This document shows positions 52,620-60,230 of a DNA stretch of 64,000 nucleotides, piece by piece. Position 1 is the stretch's first letter, and the number at the start of each line of letters is the position of its first letter. The notes under the pieces were generated by a model. The model was not told where the DNA came from, did not search any database, and worked only from the letters and a program-made list of their open reading frames with translations. The stretch spans positions 3,294-67,293 of the forward strand of contig CAZWRV010000027.1 of NCBI GenBank assembly GCA_964636325.1, written 5' to 3'. A program made the position numbers and the translations under genes. The stretch comes from CAZWRV01 sp964636325 (GTDB lineage: Bacteria; Verrucomicrobiota; Lentisphaeria; Victivallales; GWF2-50-93).

Positions 52620-53819
52620 ATGAAGAAAGTCTTCGACAGCGTCGAATCCGTCGTCTCAGCCTACAAGAGCGGCGAGATGATAGTCCTCACCGACGACGAG
52701 AACCGGGAGAACGAGGGCGACATTGTAGTCGCGGCGGTCCATGCCGACCACCGTGCGATAAACTTCATGGCGAAGCACGGCCGTGGCCTCATCTGCGTTC
52801 CGATCACGGAGGAGAGGGCGAAGGAGCTCGGCCTGGACATCATGGCCCCGCTCAAGGACTCCTTCCACACGGCGTTCACGGTGAGCGTGGACGCTGCCAA
52901 GGGGATCACGACGGGTATTTCCGCATACGACCGCGCAAAGACGATAGCTACAATCATAGATCCGGCCAGCACTCCTTCGAACCTGGTCGTCCCCGGCCAT
53001 GTCTTCCCCTTGATTTCCCGACCCGGCGGCGTGCTTCAGCGGGCCGGGCACACCGAGGCCGCGGTCGACATGGCGAAGATGGCGGGCCTCTATCCTGCGG
53101 CGGTGATCTGCGAGATAATGAACGAGGACGGCTCCATGGCGAGGCTTCCGGAGCTCCTCAAGTTCAGCAGAAAGCACAAGCTCCGCATCTGCTCCATCGC
53201 CGAGCTCATCGCCTATCGCAGGCGGAACGAGAGGCTCGTGGCGCGCGAACAGACCGTTTCCCTTCCCACGGAAGCCGGCGACTTCAAGCTTCACCTCTAC
53301 CGTTCTATCGTGGACGGCATGGAACACCTTGCACTGGTCTACGGCGAAGTCGAGGGCAAGGAGGGCGTCCTTGTGCGGGTTCACAGCGAATGTCTGACGG
53401 GCGACGTCTTCCATTCCCTGCGCTGCGACTGCGGCGAACAGCTTGACACCGCGATGCGCCAGATCGTGCAGGAAGGGCAAGGCATCATCGTCTACATGCG
53501 GCAGGAAGGGCGCGGCATCGGCCTGGCCAACAAGATACACGCATACCGCCTTCAGGAGGAGGAAGGGCTCGACACCGTAGAGGCCAACATCAAGCTGGGA
53601 TTCCCGCCGGACCTGCGCGAATACGGACTCGGGGCCCAGATACTCCTAGACCTCAAGGTCAAGAGTATCAGGCTTCTCACCAACAACCCCCACAAGATCG
53701 TCGGCGTCGAAGGCTACGGCCTCAAGATCGTCGGTCGCGTCCCCATCGTCACCCCCCCCCACAAGCACAACATCAAGTACCTCAGCACCAAGAAGAAGAA
53801 GATGGGGCATATTATCTGA
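52620..53819 (+). CDS. ribBA: Bifunctional DHBP synthase/GTP cyclohydrolase II
   Basis: A 399-residue enzyme for two early riboflavin steps. The N-terminal DHBP synthase domain (1-200) has DDENRENEGDIV and the metal- and sugar-binding GVLQRAGHTEA. The C-terminal GTP cyclohydrolase II domain has the zinc triad in ECLTGDVFHSLRCDCGEQLD, the RQEGRGIGL motif and YGLGAQIL. The ATG at 52620 follows AGGAAA. The C-terminal part runs through a nine-C homopolymer (53752-53760) coding TPP, a possible slippage spot. A strongly structured non-coding region follows. Confidence 0.94.
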   Translation: MKKVFDSVESVVSAYKSGEMIVLTDDENRENEGDIVVAAVHADHRAINFMAKHGRGLICVPITEERAKELGLDIMAPLKDSFHTAFTVSVDAAKGITTGISAYDRAKTIATIIDPASTPSNLVVPGHVFPLISRPGGVLQRAGHTEAAVDMAKMAGLYPAAVICEIMNEDGSMARLPELLKFSRKHKLRICSIAELIAYRRRNERLVAREQTVSLPTEAGDFKLHLYRSIVDGMEHLALVYGEVEGKEGVLVRVHSECLTGDVFHSLRCDCGEQLDTAMRQIVQEGQGIIVYMRQEGRGIGLANKIHAYRLQEEEGLDTVEANIKLGFPPDLREYGLGAQILLDLKVKSIRLLTNNPHKIVGVEGYGLKIVGRVPIVTPPHKHNIKYLSTKKKKMGHII

Positions 53820-53912
53820 GTGGCTGGATGGATGGACGCCAGATTGATAGATGACTTGGGGGGACGGGGGGTAGTAATTCCAAAACTTCCACCAATGCTT
53901 CGCCGAGCGTTC

Positions 53913-54150
53913 AACCTAATAGCCGCAGTCGGCCGCATTTGCCGTAGCTGCCAGGCAGCAAGACGCAGCTGTGGTGACCACTGCAAGTTGAAGCTGACGA
54001 AGTAGATATGGCGAATGCGGCCAACCCTCCCGGGTTGAAAATATGCCGAAACTGGCTTTCACTCATTGGGTGAAAGCCTCTAAATATGTAAATGCCTTAT
54101 TATGAGAGTGTTAATTTATAAAGCATATTTTCAACTGCGGCAATTAGGTT
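53913..54150. ncRNA. Nested stem structure, candidate structured RNA or palindromic element
   Basis: A 238-base non-coding element with several long stems. Outer arms of 17 bases, AACCTAATAGCCGCAGT (53913-53929) and ACTGCGGCAATTAGGTT (54134-54150), differ at one position. Inside, GGCCGCATTTGCC (53931-53943) pairs with GGCGAATGCGGCC (54010-54022), 13 pairs with one G-U. GTTGAAAATATGC (54034-54046) pairs with GCATATTTTCAAC (54123-54135), and that arm holds the hairpin GGCTTTCAC/GTGAAAGCC (54054-54078). Smaller hairpins such as GTGG/CCAC fill the first arm. It lies between convergent ribBA and carbamate kinase genes. No known family is recognised; a transposon-like palindrome without protein is the alternative. 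Confidence 0.45.
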
Positions 54151-54174
54151 CAATCCATTCGCCGGACTCCGGGC

Positions 54175-55140
54175 TCAAGTCCAGACGATGTGCGTGCCGT
54201 TCCTGCTTTCCAGTGCTTCTTCGAGACTTTCGGCGTTGGTTATGATCGCGCGCCGGCCGCCGTTTTCGAGATAGTGCAGGGCGGCCTCGATCTTGGGCTT
54301 CATGCTGCCAGGAGGGAAGTGGCCTTCGTTCATATACTGCTTGGCCAGGCTGTAGGTAATGTTGATGAGGGGCTCCTGGTCCGGCTTGCCGAAGTTGAGA
54401 TATGCCTTGTCGACCCCGGTGAGTATGATCAGCAGGTCCGCCTTGATGTCGTTGGCGAGAAGGGCGCTCGTGAGATCCTTGTCGATGACGGCCTCCACCC
54501 CGACGTAACGGCCGTCGTCGTCCTTTATGATAGGGATTCCTCCGCCGCCCGCGGCGATGACGACGTTCCCGCTGTAGACGAGCGAGCGGATCATGTCGCT
54601 CTGTATGATGCGTTTAGGCATAGGGCTAGGGACGATTCTGCGGTATCCGCGGCCGGAATCCTCGACCATCTTCCATTCGGGATTTTCTGACAGCAGACGG
54701 TCGGCCTCGGGCTTAGTATAGAAAGGCCCGACCGGCTTGGTCGGCTTTCCGAACGCCGGATCGTCCCTGTCAACGCGGACCTGAGTGATCATAGTCACCA
54801 CGTATTTCCCGGTCTTGTGGCGGCGGAGATGGTTGAGGAGTTCATCTTGGAGGATGTAGCCCAGCGAGCCTTCCGTCTGCGCGACAAGGACATCCAGGGG
54901 CATCGGCGGCAGTTCCGCCATGGTCAGGTCTCGCTGGCGCATGAGCGTCCCCACCTGCGGGCCGTTTCCATGGGTTATGACCAGGTCATAGCCCTTCTCT
55001 ATGACCGCGAGGAGCTTCTCGCACATGCGGTTCGCAGCGGCGCGCTCGTTCTCGATTGTGTAGTCGTCGCCCTTCAGGGAAAACGCGTTCCCGCCGAACG
55101 CGACAAGCGCAACGGAACCTGCCCTGACTTTTGTCTTCAT
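54175..55140 (-). CDS. arcC: Carbamate kinase
   Basis: A 321-residue amino-acid-kinase-fold enzyme that makes ATP from carbamoyl phosphate or the reverse. ALVAFGGNAF at the N terminus, LVITHGNGPQVG, VVIAAGGGGIPII and DKDLTSALLANDI are the family motifs. GAGG lies seven bases before ATG 55140; an upstream frame to 55173 exists. It lacks neighbouring arcA/arcB, so fermentation of arginine is not implied; allantoin or purine breakdown are other known uses. Confidence 0.9.
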   Translation of the reverse strand: MKTKVRAGSVALVAFGGNAFSLKGDDYTIENERAAANRMCEKLLAVIEKGYDLVITHGNGPQVGTLMRQRDLTMAELPPMPLDVLVAQTEGSLGYILQDELLNHLRRHKTGKYVVTMITQVRVDRDDPAFGKPTKPVGPFYTKPEADRLLSENPEWKMVEDSGRGYRRIVPSPMPKRIIQSDMIRSLVYSGNVVIAAGGGGIPIIKDDDGRYVGVEAVIDKDLTSALLANDIKADLLIILTGVDKAYLNFGKPDQEPLINITYSLAKQYMNEGHFPPGSMKPKIEAALHYLENGGRRAIITNAESLEEALESRNGTHIVWT

Positions 55141-55189
55141 CGTAAAACCTCGGATTTCGCGGAGAACAATCACCGCGCACGGCTACTTA

Positions 55190-56389
55190 TCACTGATACG
55201 CGGCGGGCTTTGGCTCGAGCCAGTTCACCAGGTGTTCCCTGAGCGCGAACGCGAACCAGAAATTTCCATAAGGACAGTAGTGTCCGAATACTTGCGCGCC
55301 GGCCCGCTCTATGTAGAACCTTTCGAGGAACTTTTCCAGAGGCAGGTTGAAGTTCTTGAATTCCTCTGCCTTCTTCGTGAGGAAGTCCACATAGAGGTAC
55401 TTGTTCTTGTCCAGCCAGTCGATGAACGACTGGTCGAAACGCGTCCCGTTCTGGATGTATTCCATGTAGGCGGGAACATCGTAACTGGTGAGGACCATCA
55501 GTTTCCTGTTGTTCTTGTCGGCCCAGGTGCGCAACTTGTCGAGAATGAACTCAGTGGATCGCATGCCGTAGGCGTAGTGGAGTCTGCGGGCGTCGGCGGC
55601 TCTCTTCTTGGGGTTGCGAAGGTCAACTTTGACGTTGAGGGCTTCAGCGAGCTTCTCTGACTCTTCTATCGGGGCTTCGCCTCCCTCTCGCAGCGTGTAG
55701 AGATGTACGACCGGATCGTCCTTGAACGTCTCATAATAGGCATCCTTGCCGACAAGCTTGTAGAGGTCTTCGCCCTTCTTGCACATCCCCGGAACTTCGA
55801 TGAAGCCGCCCTTTTTGAAGTCGTAGCGGACATGTGCCCAGGGGAAGCCGTGGACCGGATAGCCGTCGATCCTGCCGCGGGGAAGGTCGCGGCACATCCA
55901 TCCGACGCGGTTCCAGCGGGCGGCATCAACGTTGCGCATGTGGTCGTCGTCCCACACGTTCATGATGATGTATTCGGCGGCGAGATCCTTGTCGACCTCG
56001 GTCATCATAGCCCTCTGATACGTCTGGTAGACGCCGTATCCGCCGACCCCGAAGTTGCGGATGGGCTCCCGGAGATGTGCGGCCAGTATTTCCTGCCATG
56101 TTTCGCCGTCGCTAACCTGTGCGCACTGCGTGTAGCTGTCGCCGTAGGTGTTGATCCTGCAAGGCTTGTCCGCGCAGTTTATCATTTTGCGGTGCCCGCC
56201 ATGCTTCTCATACTGGTAGGAGCAGAGTGTCTTGCGCATGCCGTCCCGGAACACGTAGTCGTGGAGGGTATAGCCGAGGACAGGATGGAACTTCAGGAAA
56301 GAAGGATTCTTCTTGTCGAGCACCTTGTCTATTTCAACCTTGTGATATGCCGCAGCATCCAAAACTTCCCTCACACCGAACGATGCCAT
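55190..56389 (-). CDS. SGNH/GDSL-type hydrolase
   Basis: A 399-residue protein. The oxyanion and nucleophile motif INTYGDSYT is at about residues 79-87, NFGVGGYG supplies the block-II Gly, and IIMNVWDDDH stands at the Asn block. The final HYCPYGNFWFAFAL fits the His block, where His stands three residues before a small residue and then an aromatic. A signal peptide is not visible. It lies about 50 bases upstream of carbamate kinase on the same strand. Acetyl-esterase activity on polysaccharides is a common role; here it is unknown. Confidence 0.68.
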   Translation of the reverse strand: MASFGVREVLDAAAYHKVEIDKVLDKKNPSFLKFHPVLGYTLHDYVFRDGMRKTLCSYQYEKHGGHRKMINCADKPCRINTYGDSYTQCAQVSDGETWQEILAAHLREPIRNFGVGGYGVYQTYQRAMMTEVDKDLAAEYIIMNVWDDDHMRNVDAARWNRVGWMCRDLPRGRIDGYPVHGFPWAHVRYDFKKGGFIEVPGMCKKGEDLYKLVGKDAYYETFKDDPVVHLYTLREGGEAPIEESEKLAEALNVKVDLRNPKKRAADARRLHYAYGMRSTEFILDKLRTWADKNNRKLMVLTSYDVPAYMEYIQNGTRFDQSFIDWLDKNKYLYVDFLTKKAEEFKNFNLPLEKFLERFYIERAGAQVFGHYCPYGNFWFAFALREHLVNWLEPKPAAYQ

Positions 56390-56610
56390 TCTCCGTCTCC
56401 CTTATGATGATATTAGAAGAATAAATTAGCGCCCTGTTTTTGGCAGACGGTGAATTTAGACCGCCATGCCGCGAAATCAAGCAGGCCGGGAAGTTTGAAA
56501 AGCGGAAATCCAAAGGTATCATAACGGAACGGATGCCGGACGGAGGTGAGTGAATGCCCCCGCCTCTCCAGTTGCCGTGCACGGTTATTATTAACCGCGT
56601 TTTTCACCCG

Positions 56611-56652
56611 AACACCCAGCAACGAACAACCAATAACCGACAACTGATAACA
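56611..56652 (+). repeat. Heptamer array abutting the dehydrogenase start
   Basis: Six heptamers in register, GAACACC, CAGCAAC, GAACAAC, CAATAAC, CGACAAC and TGATAAC, end one base before the ATG at 56653. The last five end in AAC. The same kind of array abuts the starts at 6285 and 43607. Confidence 0.7.
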
Positions 56653-58332
56653 ATGCCTCAACAAATACCAGACAAGATGCTCGCATGGCCGCTCTACGGG
56701 GCGGGGATGGAGAATTTTGGAGTGGACGACAAGCCTGTCCTGGTCGACGTTCCGAAAACCGGAGACGATGAACTTCTCGTCCGGATAGACGCAGTCGGCC
56801 TCTGCTTCTCCGACGTGAAGCTGATCAAGACCGGCGAAAACCATCCGCGTGTCGTTTCAAAGGATCTCAAAAAACATCCGGTGATACCCGGCCACGAGGC
56901 GGTGATGACGGTTGTCAAGGTAGGCTCGAAGCTGAAGGACCGCTTCAAGCTCGGCCAGCGCTTCATAATCCAGGCCGACATCTTCTACCAGGGCAAGGCC
57001 CTAGCCTACGGATACGCCCTCGACGGCGGCTTCGCCCAGTACAGCAGGATCGACAAGACCGTATTCGACGGCGACGAATGCTGCTATCTCCTTCCTATAG
57101 CGGAATCTACGCCGGCAGCCATCGCCGCGATGATCGAACCGTGGACCTGCGTCATCGCCAGCTACATGATCGAAAAGCGGACTGCCCCGCTAAAGGGCGG
57201 GAGAATCTTGCTCGCCGGAGAGAAGGACGACGCTAAAGTTTATGAGCCCGGCAAGCTCGTCAAGAACGCCCTGCCCTCCGAAATTATTGTCTTCGGACTC
57301 GGCGACGGGAACCTTGCGGCGATCAGGGAGCAGCTGCCCGGCGCAAAGATAGTCCGCCTGGACAATCAGCCCCAGGACGGGGCTTTCGACGACATCTTCA
57401 TATGCAACATGCGCGGCCGCGCCATGGCGGAGAAGATCGCGGCCTTGGGTTCCAAGAACGCGGTCGTGAGCTTCATAGGCAGATATCCTGCGGAGAAGTG
57501 GGGCTTCGATGTCGGCGCGATCCACTACAAGGGATGGTTCTACCAGGGCGCCGATTCGCTCAACCTTTCCGACGCCTACGGCCGCAACGTCCGGGCCGCC
57601 CTGAAGAAGGGCGGCGCATGCTGGCTGGTCGGAGGCGCGGGCGCGATGGGGCAGATGCACACCCAGCTCGCCGTCGAATCGCCGGACGGCCCGTCCAGGA
57701 TACTCGTCACCGACATGGACGACGTCCGCCTCAGGAGCCTCTGCGGCAGACTGGAGGAGAAGGCCAAGTCACGAGGAATTGAGTTCAAGGCGTTGAACCC
57801 GAAGAACTTCAAGTCGCCGTCCGAGTTCGAAGCCGAAGTCGCGAAATTCGCAGCGGCGAACGGAGGCTTCGACGACATCGTGATGCTGGTGCCGGTAGTA
57901 GCCGTCCTCAACTCATCCGTCCGATTCCTTAAGAAGGACGGCCTCATGAACATATTTGCCGGAATCCCGGCGGGGACATCAGGGCTTCTGGACATCAAGG
58001 AAATTTCGGAGAACGGCGTGCGCTATATCGGCGCAAGCGGAAGCCTCACGGCTCACCTCAGGCATACTCTGGAACTGACTGAAAGGAGGAAGATCGATCC
58101 GTCCACGGCACTCGCCGCGATCGGCGGAATGCGCGAGCTCAAAAAGGGGCTCGAGGCCGTCGCCAACGCAAAGTTCCCAGGAAAGACCGTCATATTCCCC
58201 AACATCGAATCAATGCCGCTCACCGCGCTTACCGATATCGGGACACTAGCGCCCGGACTTGAAAAGACACTCTCGTCCGAAGGTCTTTATACGATGGAGA
58301 CGGAGAAGGCGCTTTTGAAGAGCAAAGGGTGA
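56653..58332 (+). CDS. Medium-chain zinc-type dehydrogenase, unusually long
   Basis: A 559-residue protein. The N-terminal GroES-like domain has VGLCFSDVKL (catalytic zinc Cys) and VIPGHEAVM, as in sorbitol or alcohol dehydrogenases. A membrane-free insert of about 120 residues with its own Rossmann-like strands (SEIIVFGLGDGNL, IVRLDNQPQDG) precedes the NAD-binding core, where LVGGAGAMGQMHTQLA is the dinucleotide motif near 335. The total is about 150 residues longer than typical. From memory, sorbose-phosphate-reductase-like relatives are also enlarged but shorter. The start is placed after a heptamer array; no ribosome site is visible. Substrate unknown, likely a polyol. Confidence 0.75.
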   Translation: MPQQIPDKMLAWPLYGAGMENFGVDDKPVLVDVPKTGDDELLVRIDAVGLCFSDVKLIKTGENHPRVVSKDLKKHPVIPGHEAVMTVVKVGSKLKDRFKLGQRFIIQADIFYQGKALAYGYALDGGFAQYSRIDKTVFDGDECCYLLPIAESTPAAIAAMIEPWTCVIASYMIEKRTAPLKGGRILLAGEKDDAKVYEPGKLVKNALPSEIIVFGLGDGNLAAIREQLPGAKIVRLDNQPQDGAFDDIFICNMRGRAMAEKIAALGSKNAVVSFIGRYPAEKWGFDVGAIHYKGWFYQGADSLNLSDAYGRNVRAALKKGGACWLVGGAGAMGQMHTQLAVESPDGPSRILVTDMDDVRLRSLCGRLEEKAKSRGIEFKALNPKNFKSPSEFEAEVAKFAAANGGFDDIVMLVPVVAVLNSSVRFLKKDGLMNIFAGIPAGTSGLLDIKEISENGVRYIGASGSLTAHLRHTLELTERRKIDPSTALAAIGGMRELKKGLEAVANAKFPGKTVIFPNIESMPLTALTDIGTLAPGLEKTLSSEGLYTMETEKALLKSKG

Positions 58333-58335
58333 ATA

Positions 58336-58360
58336 GATGGGGACAAATGATGGGGACAAA
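58336..58360 (+). repeat. 12-base direct repeat after the dehydrogenase
   Basis: GATGGGGACAAA occurs twice with one base between (58336-58347 and 58349-58360), just after the dehydrogenase stop. From memory, similar GGGGACA words occur near REP-associated transposases; none is present here. Confidence 0.4.
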
Positions 58361-58417
58361 CACAGACATCCTGATCCGTGGAAAATAAAAATAATGATTT
58401 AATCGGGAGGCGGAACC

Positions 58418-59377
58418 ATGCACGTTATAGAATCGGGGCGGCGAGAAGTCATCAAGATGCCTGTAGAGCAGTTCGGCCTCTACAGGCTGCGCTACGAGGT
58501 GCACTGCGCCGCTCAGGCCTATTGGTTCGCGGACTTCTACAATTCCGCGGGCCAGATGAACTACGCCGACAACTACGGCGGGATCGACGCCTGCCCCGAC
58601 TGGACGCCAGGCGAGTCGGTATTCATGGCGAGGGCGGAAGCGGTCGAAGCGAGGATCGGCCTTCACGCCCTCGACGCGCCGATCCATTTCCGCAACATCA
58701 TCGTCGAGCATGTCGACGCCGAAAAGGCCAGGCATTGGCAGGACGGAATTGCGCAAATCGTCCCGCCGCTCCCGCCCTCGGCGTCGCCGGAGTTGAACGG
58801 TTCCTTGCACGGCCTTGCGGAGCTTCTGCGAAAAGGTGGGACAGTCCGCTGGGTCGGGCTCGGCGACTCGTTGTCAAACGACACGTTGAACGGCCATCCG
58901 CACCTCTTTGTCCAGCGGGCCTTCCCCGGACTCACGATCCAGCTCATCCACGGCAACGGCCCGGAAAAATTCTGCACCAACTACCAGAAGGCCGAGGTGC
59001 TGCAGCGGCTCGTCTTCAAGCACAGGCCGCATTTCATGACGGTCGGAGGGGCAAGCCACAGGGGCGACATCCCGGCCATCGTCAGCATCGTCCGTCAGAC
59101 GCGCGCCGCCTGCGGGCAGATCCCGGTTCTATACTTCGACGCCGCCGTCTCCGACGAGACCGATGAGATCAAACAGGGACGCCTCAAGTTCGTCGCCGGC
59201 CTCAGGAAGGAGGCCGAACGCGAGAAGTTCGCAGTCGCGGACATCACTGAGGCATGGTGGAATTATGCCGCCGGATGCGGCAGGCCCCTCGACTGGTTCC
59301 GCCGCGACGCCTGCCACGGCAACGACAAGGCCAAATACATTCTGGCCAGGCTCCTGGCGGCATGCCTCACGCGGTAA
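58418..59377 (+). CDS. SGNH/GDSL-type hydrolase
   Basis: A 319-residue protein. A beta-rich N-terminal domain (1-125) with many aromatic residues (YRLRYEVHCAAQAYWFADFY) precedes an SGNH core: VGLGDSLSND carries the nucleophile Ser, IHGNGPEK the Gly/Asn blocks, MTVGGASHRGD the next, and DACHGNDKAKYILARL the final Asp-x-x-His. This fits two-domain SGNH esterases that act on glycans. It lacks a signal peptide. GGGAGGCGG precedes the ATG. It lies 85 bases after the dehydrogenase on the same strand, possibly the same unit. Confidence 0.8.
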   Translation: MHVIESGRREVIKMPVEQFGLYRLRYEVHCAAQAYWFADFYNSAGQMNYADNYGGIDACPDWTPGESVFMARAEAVEARIGLHALDAPIHFRNIIVEHVDAEKARHWQDGIAQIVPPLPPSASPELNGSLHGLAELLRKGGTVRWVGLGDSLSNDTLNGHPHLFVQRAFPGLTIQLIHGNGPEKFCTNYQKAEVLQRLVFKHRPHFMTVGGASHRGDIPAIVSIVRQTRAACGQIPVLYFDAAVSDETDEIKQGRLKFVAGLRKEAEREKFAVADITEAWWNYAAGCGRPLDWFRRDACHGNDKAKYILARLLAACLTR

Positions 59378-59408
59378 TTTTCCGGCGGACTGCGCATTGC
59401 CGCTGAAT

Positions 59409-60104
59409 TCATTTGGTTGTGGAGAACGGGCGTCCTGCCGCATCGGTGAAGCGAAGGAAGAAGTCCCATCCGCCGCCTACGTCAACACTCTTCAGTACTA
59501 TCCTGTTGACGCCCTTCTTAAGGCCGACCTTGACGGAGTAGTCGTTCTCAGGCCTCTTGTCTGCGTCCATCTTCCTGCTGTCCAAGACCAGTTGTCCGTT
59601 CAGCCAGACTTTTGTGAAGTCGTCGCCGTCGTCCTTGTCCAAATACATCTTGACATCCGGCTGATCCTCGGCCACCTCGACAGTCGCTACGGCATAAGCC
59701 GCGGCCCCCCCGTCGCTCTTGCCCAGCAGCTGCGCCATGTCAAGGCCGACCTGCATGTCGGCGGTCTTGGAATCGACCAGCCTCCATGATGTGCCTTTGG
59801 GCGCTTCGGCGGAGAATTTCAGGTTGGCCTCGTCATTGACGAACTCCTTGTCAAGGGCGGCCGCCAGCGAACCGCCCATGTCCGCCTCCTTGTAGAAGAA
59901 CGGGCCCAGGATATTCCACTTCGATATGAAGTTGTCCCATGAAAGCTTGTCTGCCTTCGCCGCCTTTTCAGGCACCGCAATCTTCACTGTAGGCGCTTCC
60001 GCCGCCGGAGCGTTCTCAGACTGAGGATTTACACCCTGCTCCGCCAGCGCCGATACTGCGGCAGAAAGTGCCGCCGCCAGAAACACGACCAATTTTCTTT
60101 TCAT
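59409..60104 (-). CDS. Exported beta-sandwich protein
   Basis: A 231-residue protein with a signal peptide (MKRKLVVFLAAALSAAVSALA) and a Pro/Ala/Glu linker. The core includes WNILGPFFYKEADMGG, then strands (AVATVEVAEDQPDVKMYLDKDDGDDFTKVWLNG, read in parts) and VKVGLKKGVNRIVLKSVDVGGGWDFFLRFTD. The 'D-D-x-x-K-V-W-x-N-G' and 'L-x-x-G-x-N-x-I-x-x-K' features recall the galactose-binding-like or PA14-like domains of secreted glycan proteins. It lacks catalytic residues that I can name. It stands alone. Confidence 0.65.
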   Translation of the reverse strand: MKRKLVVFLAAALSAAVSALAEQGVNPQSENAPAAEAPTVKIAVPEKAAKADKLSWDNFISKWNILGPFFYKEADMGGSLAAALDKEFVNDEANLKFSAEAPKGTSWRLVDSKTADMQVGLDMAQLLGKSDGGAAAYAVATVEVAEDQPDVKMYLDKDDGDDFTKVWLNGQLVLDSRKMDADKRPENDYSVKVGLKKGVNRIVLKSVDVGGGWDFFLRFTDAAGRPFSTTK

Positions 60105-60230
60105 AGCCTTTGCTCTTTCCATATTGTTATCTGAGCATTCCTCTCATCATTATAATATTATGCCCCATCCCCAGGCAGTCCAGCATCCTAACGAAATTCA
60201 AACATTCTTTTCAGAAAATCTGAAATTGCG

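Noticed and set aside
53752..53760. Nine-C run in ribBA as a phase-variation switch
   Set aside because: The frame reads through cleanly as Thr-Pro-Pro; a single tract without other evidence is not enough, though slippage is possible.
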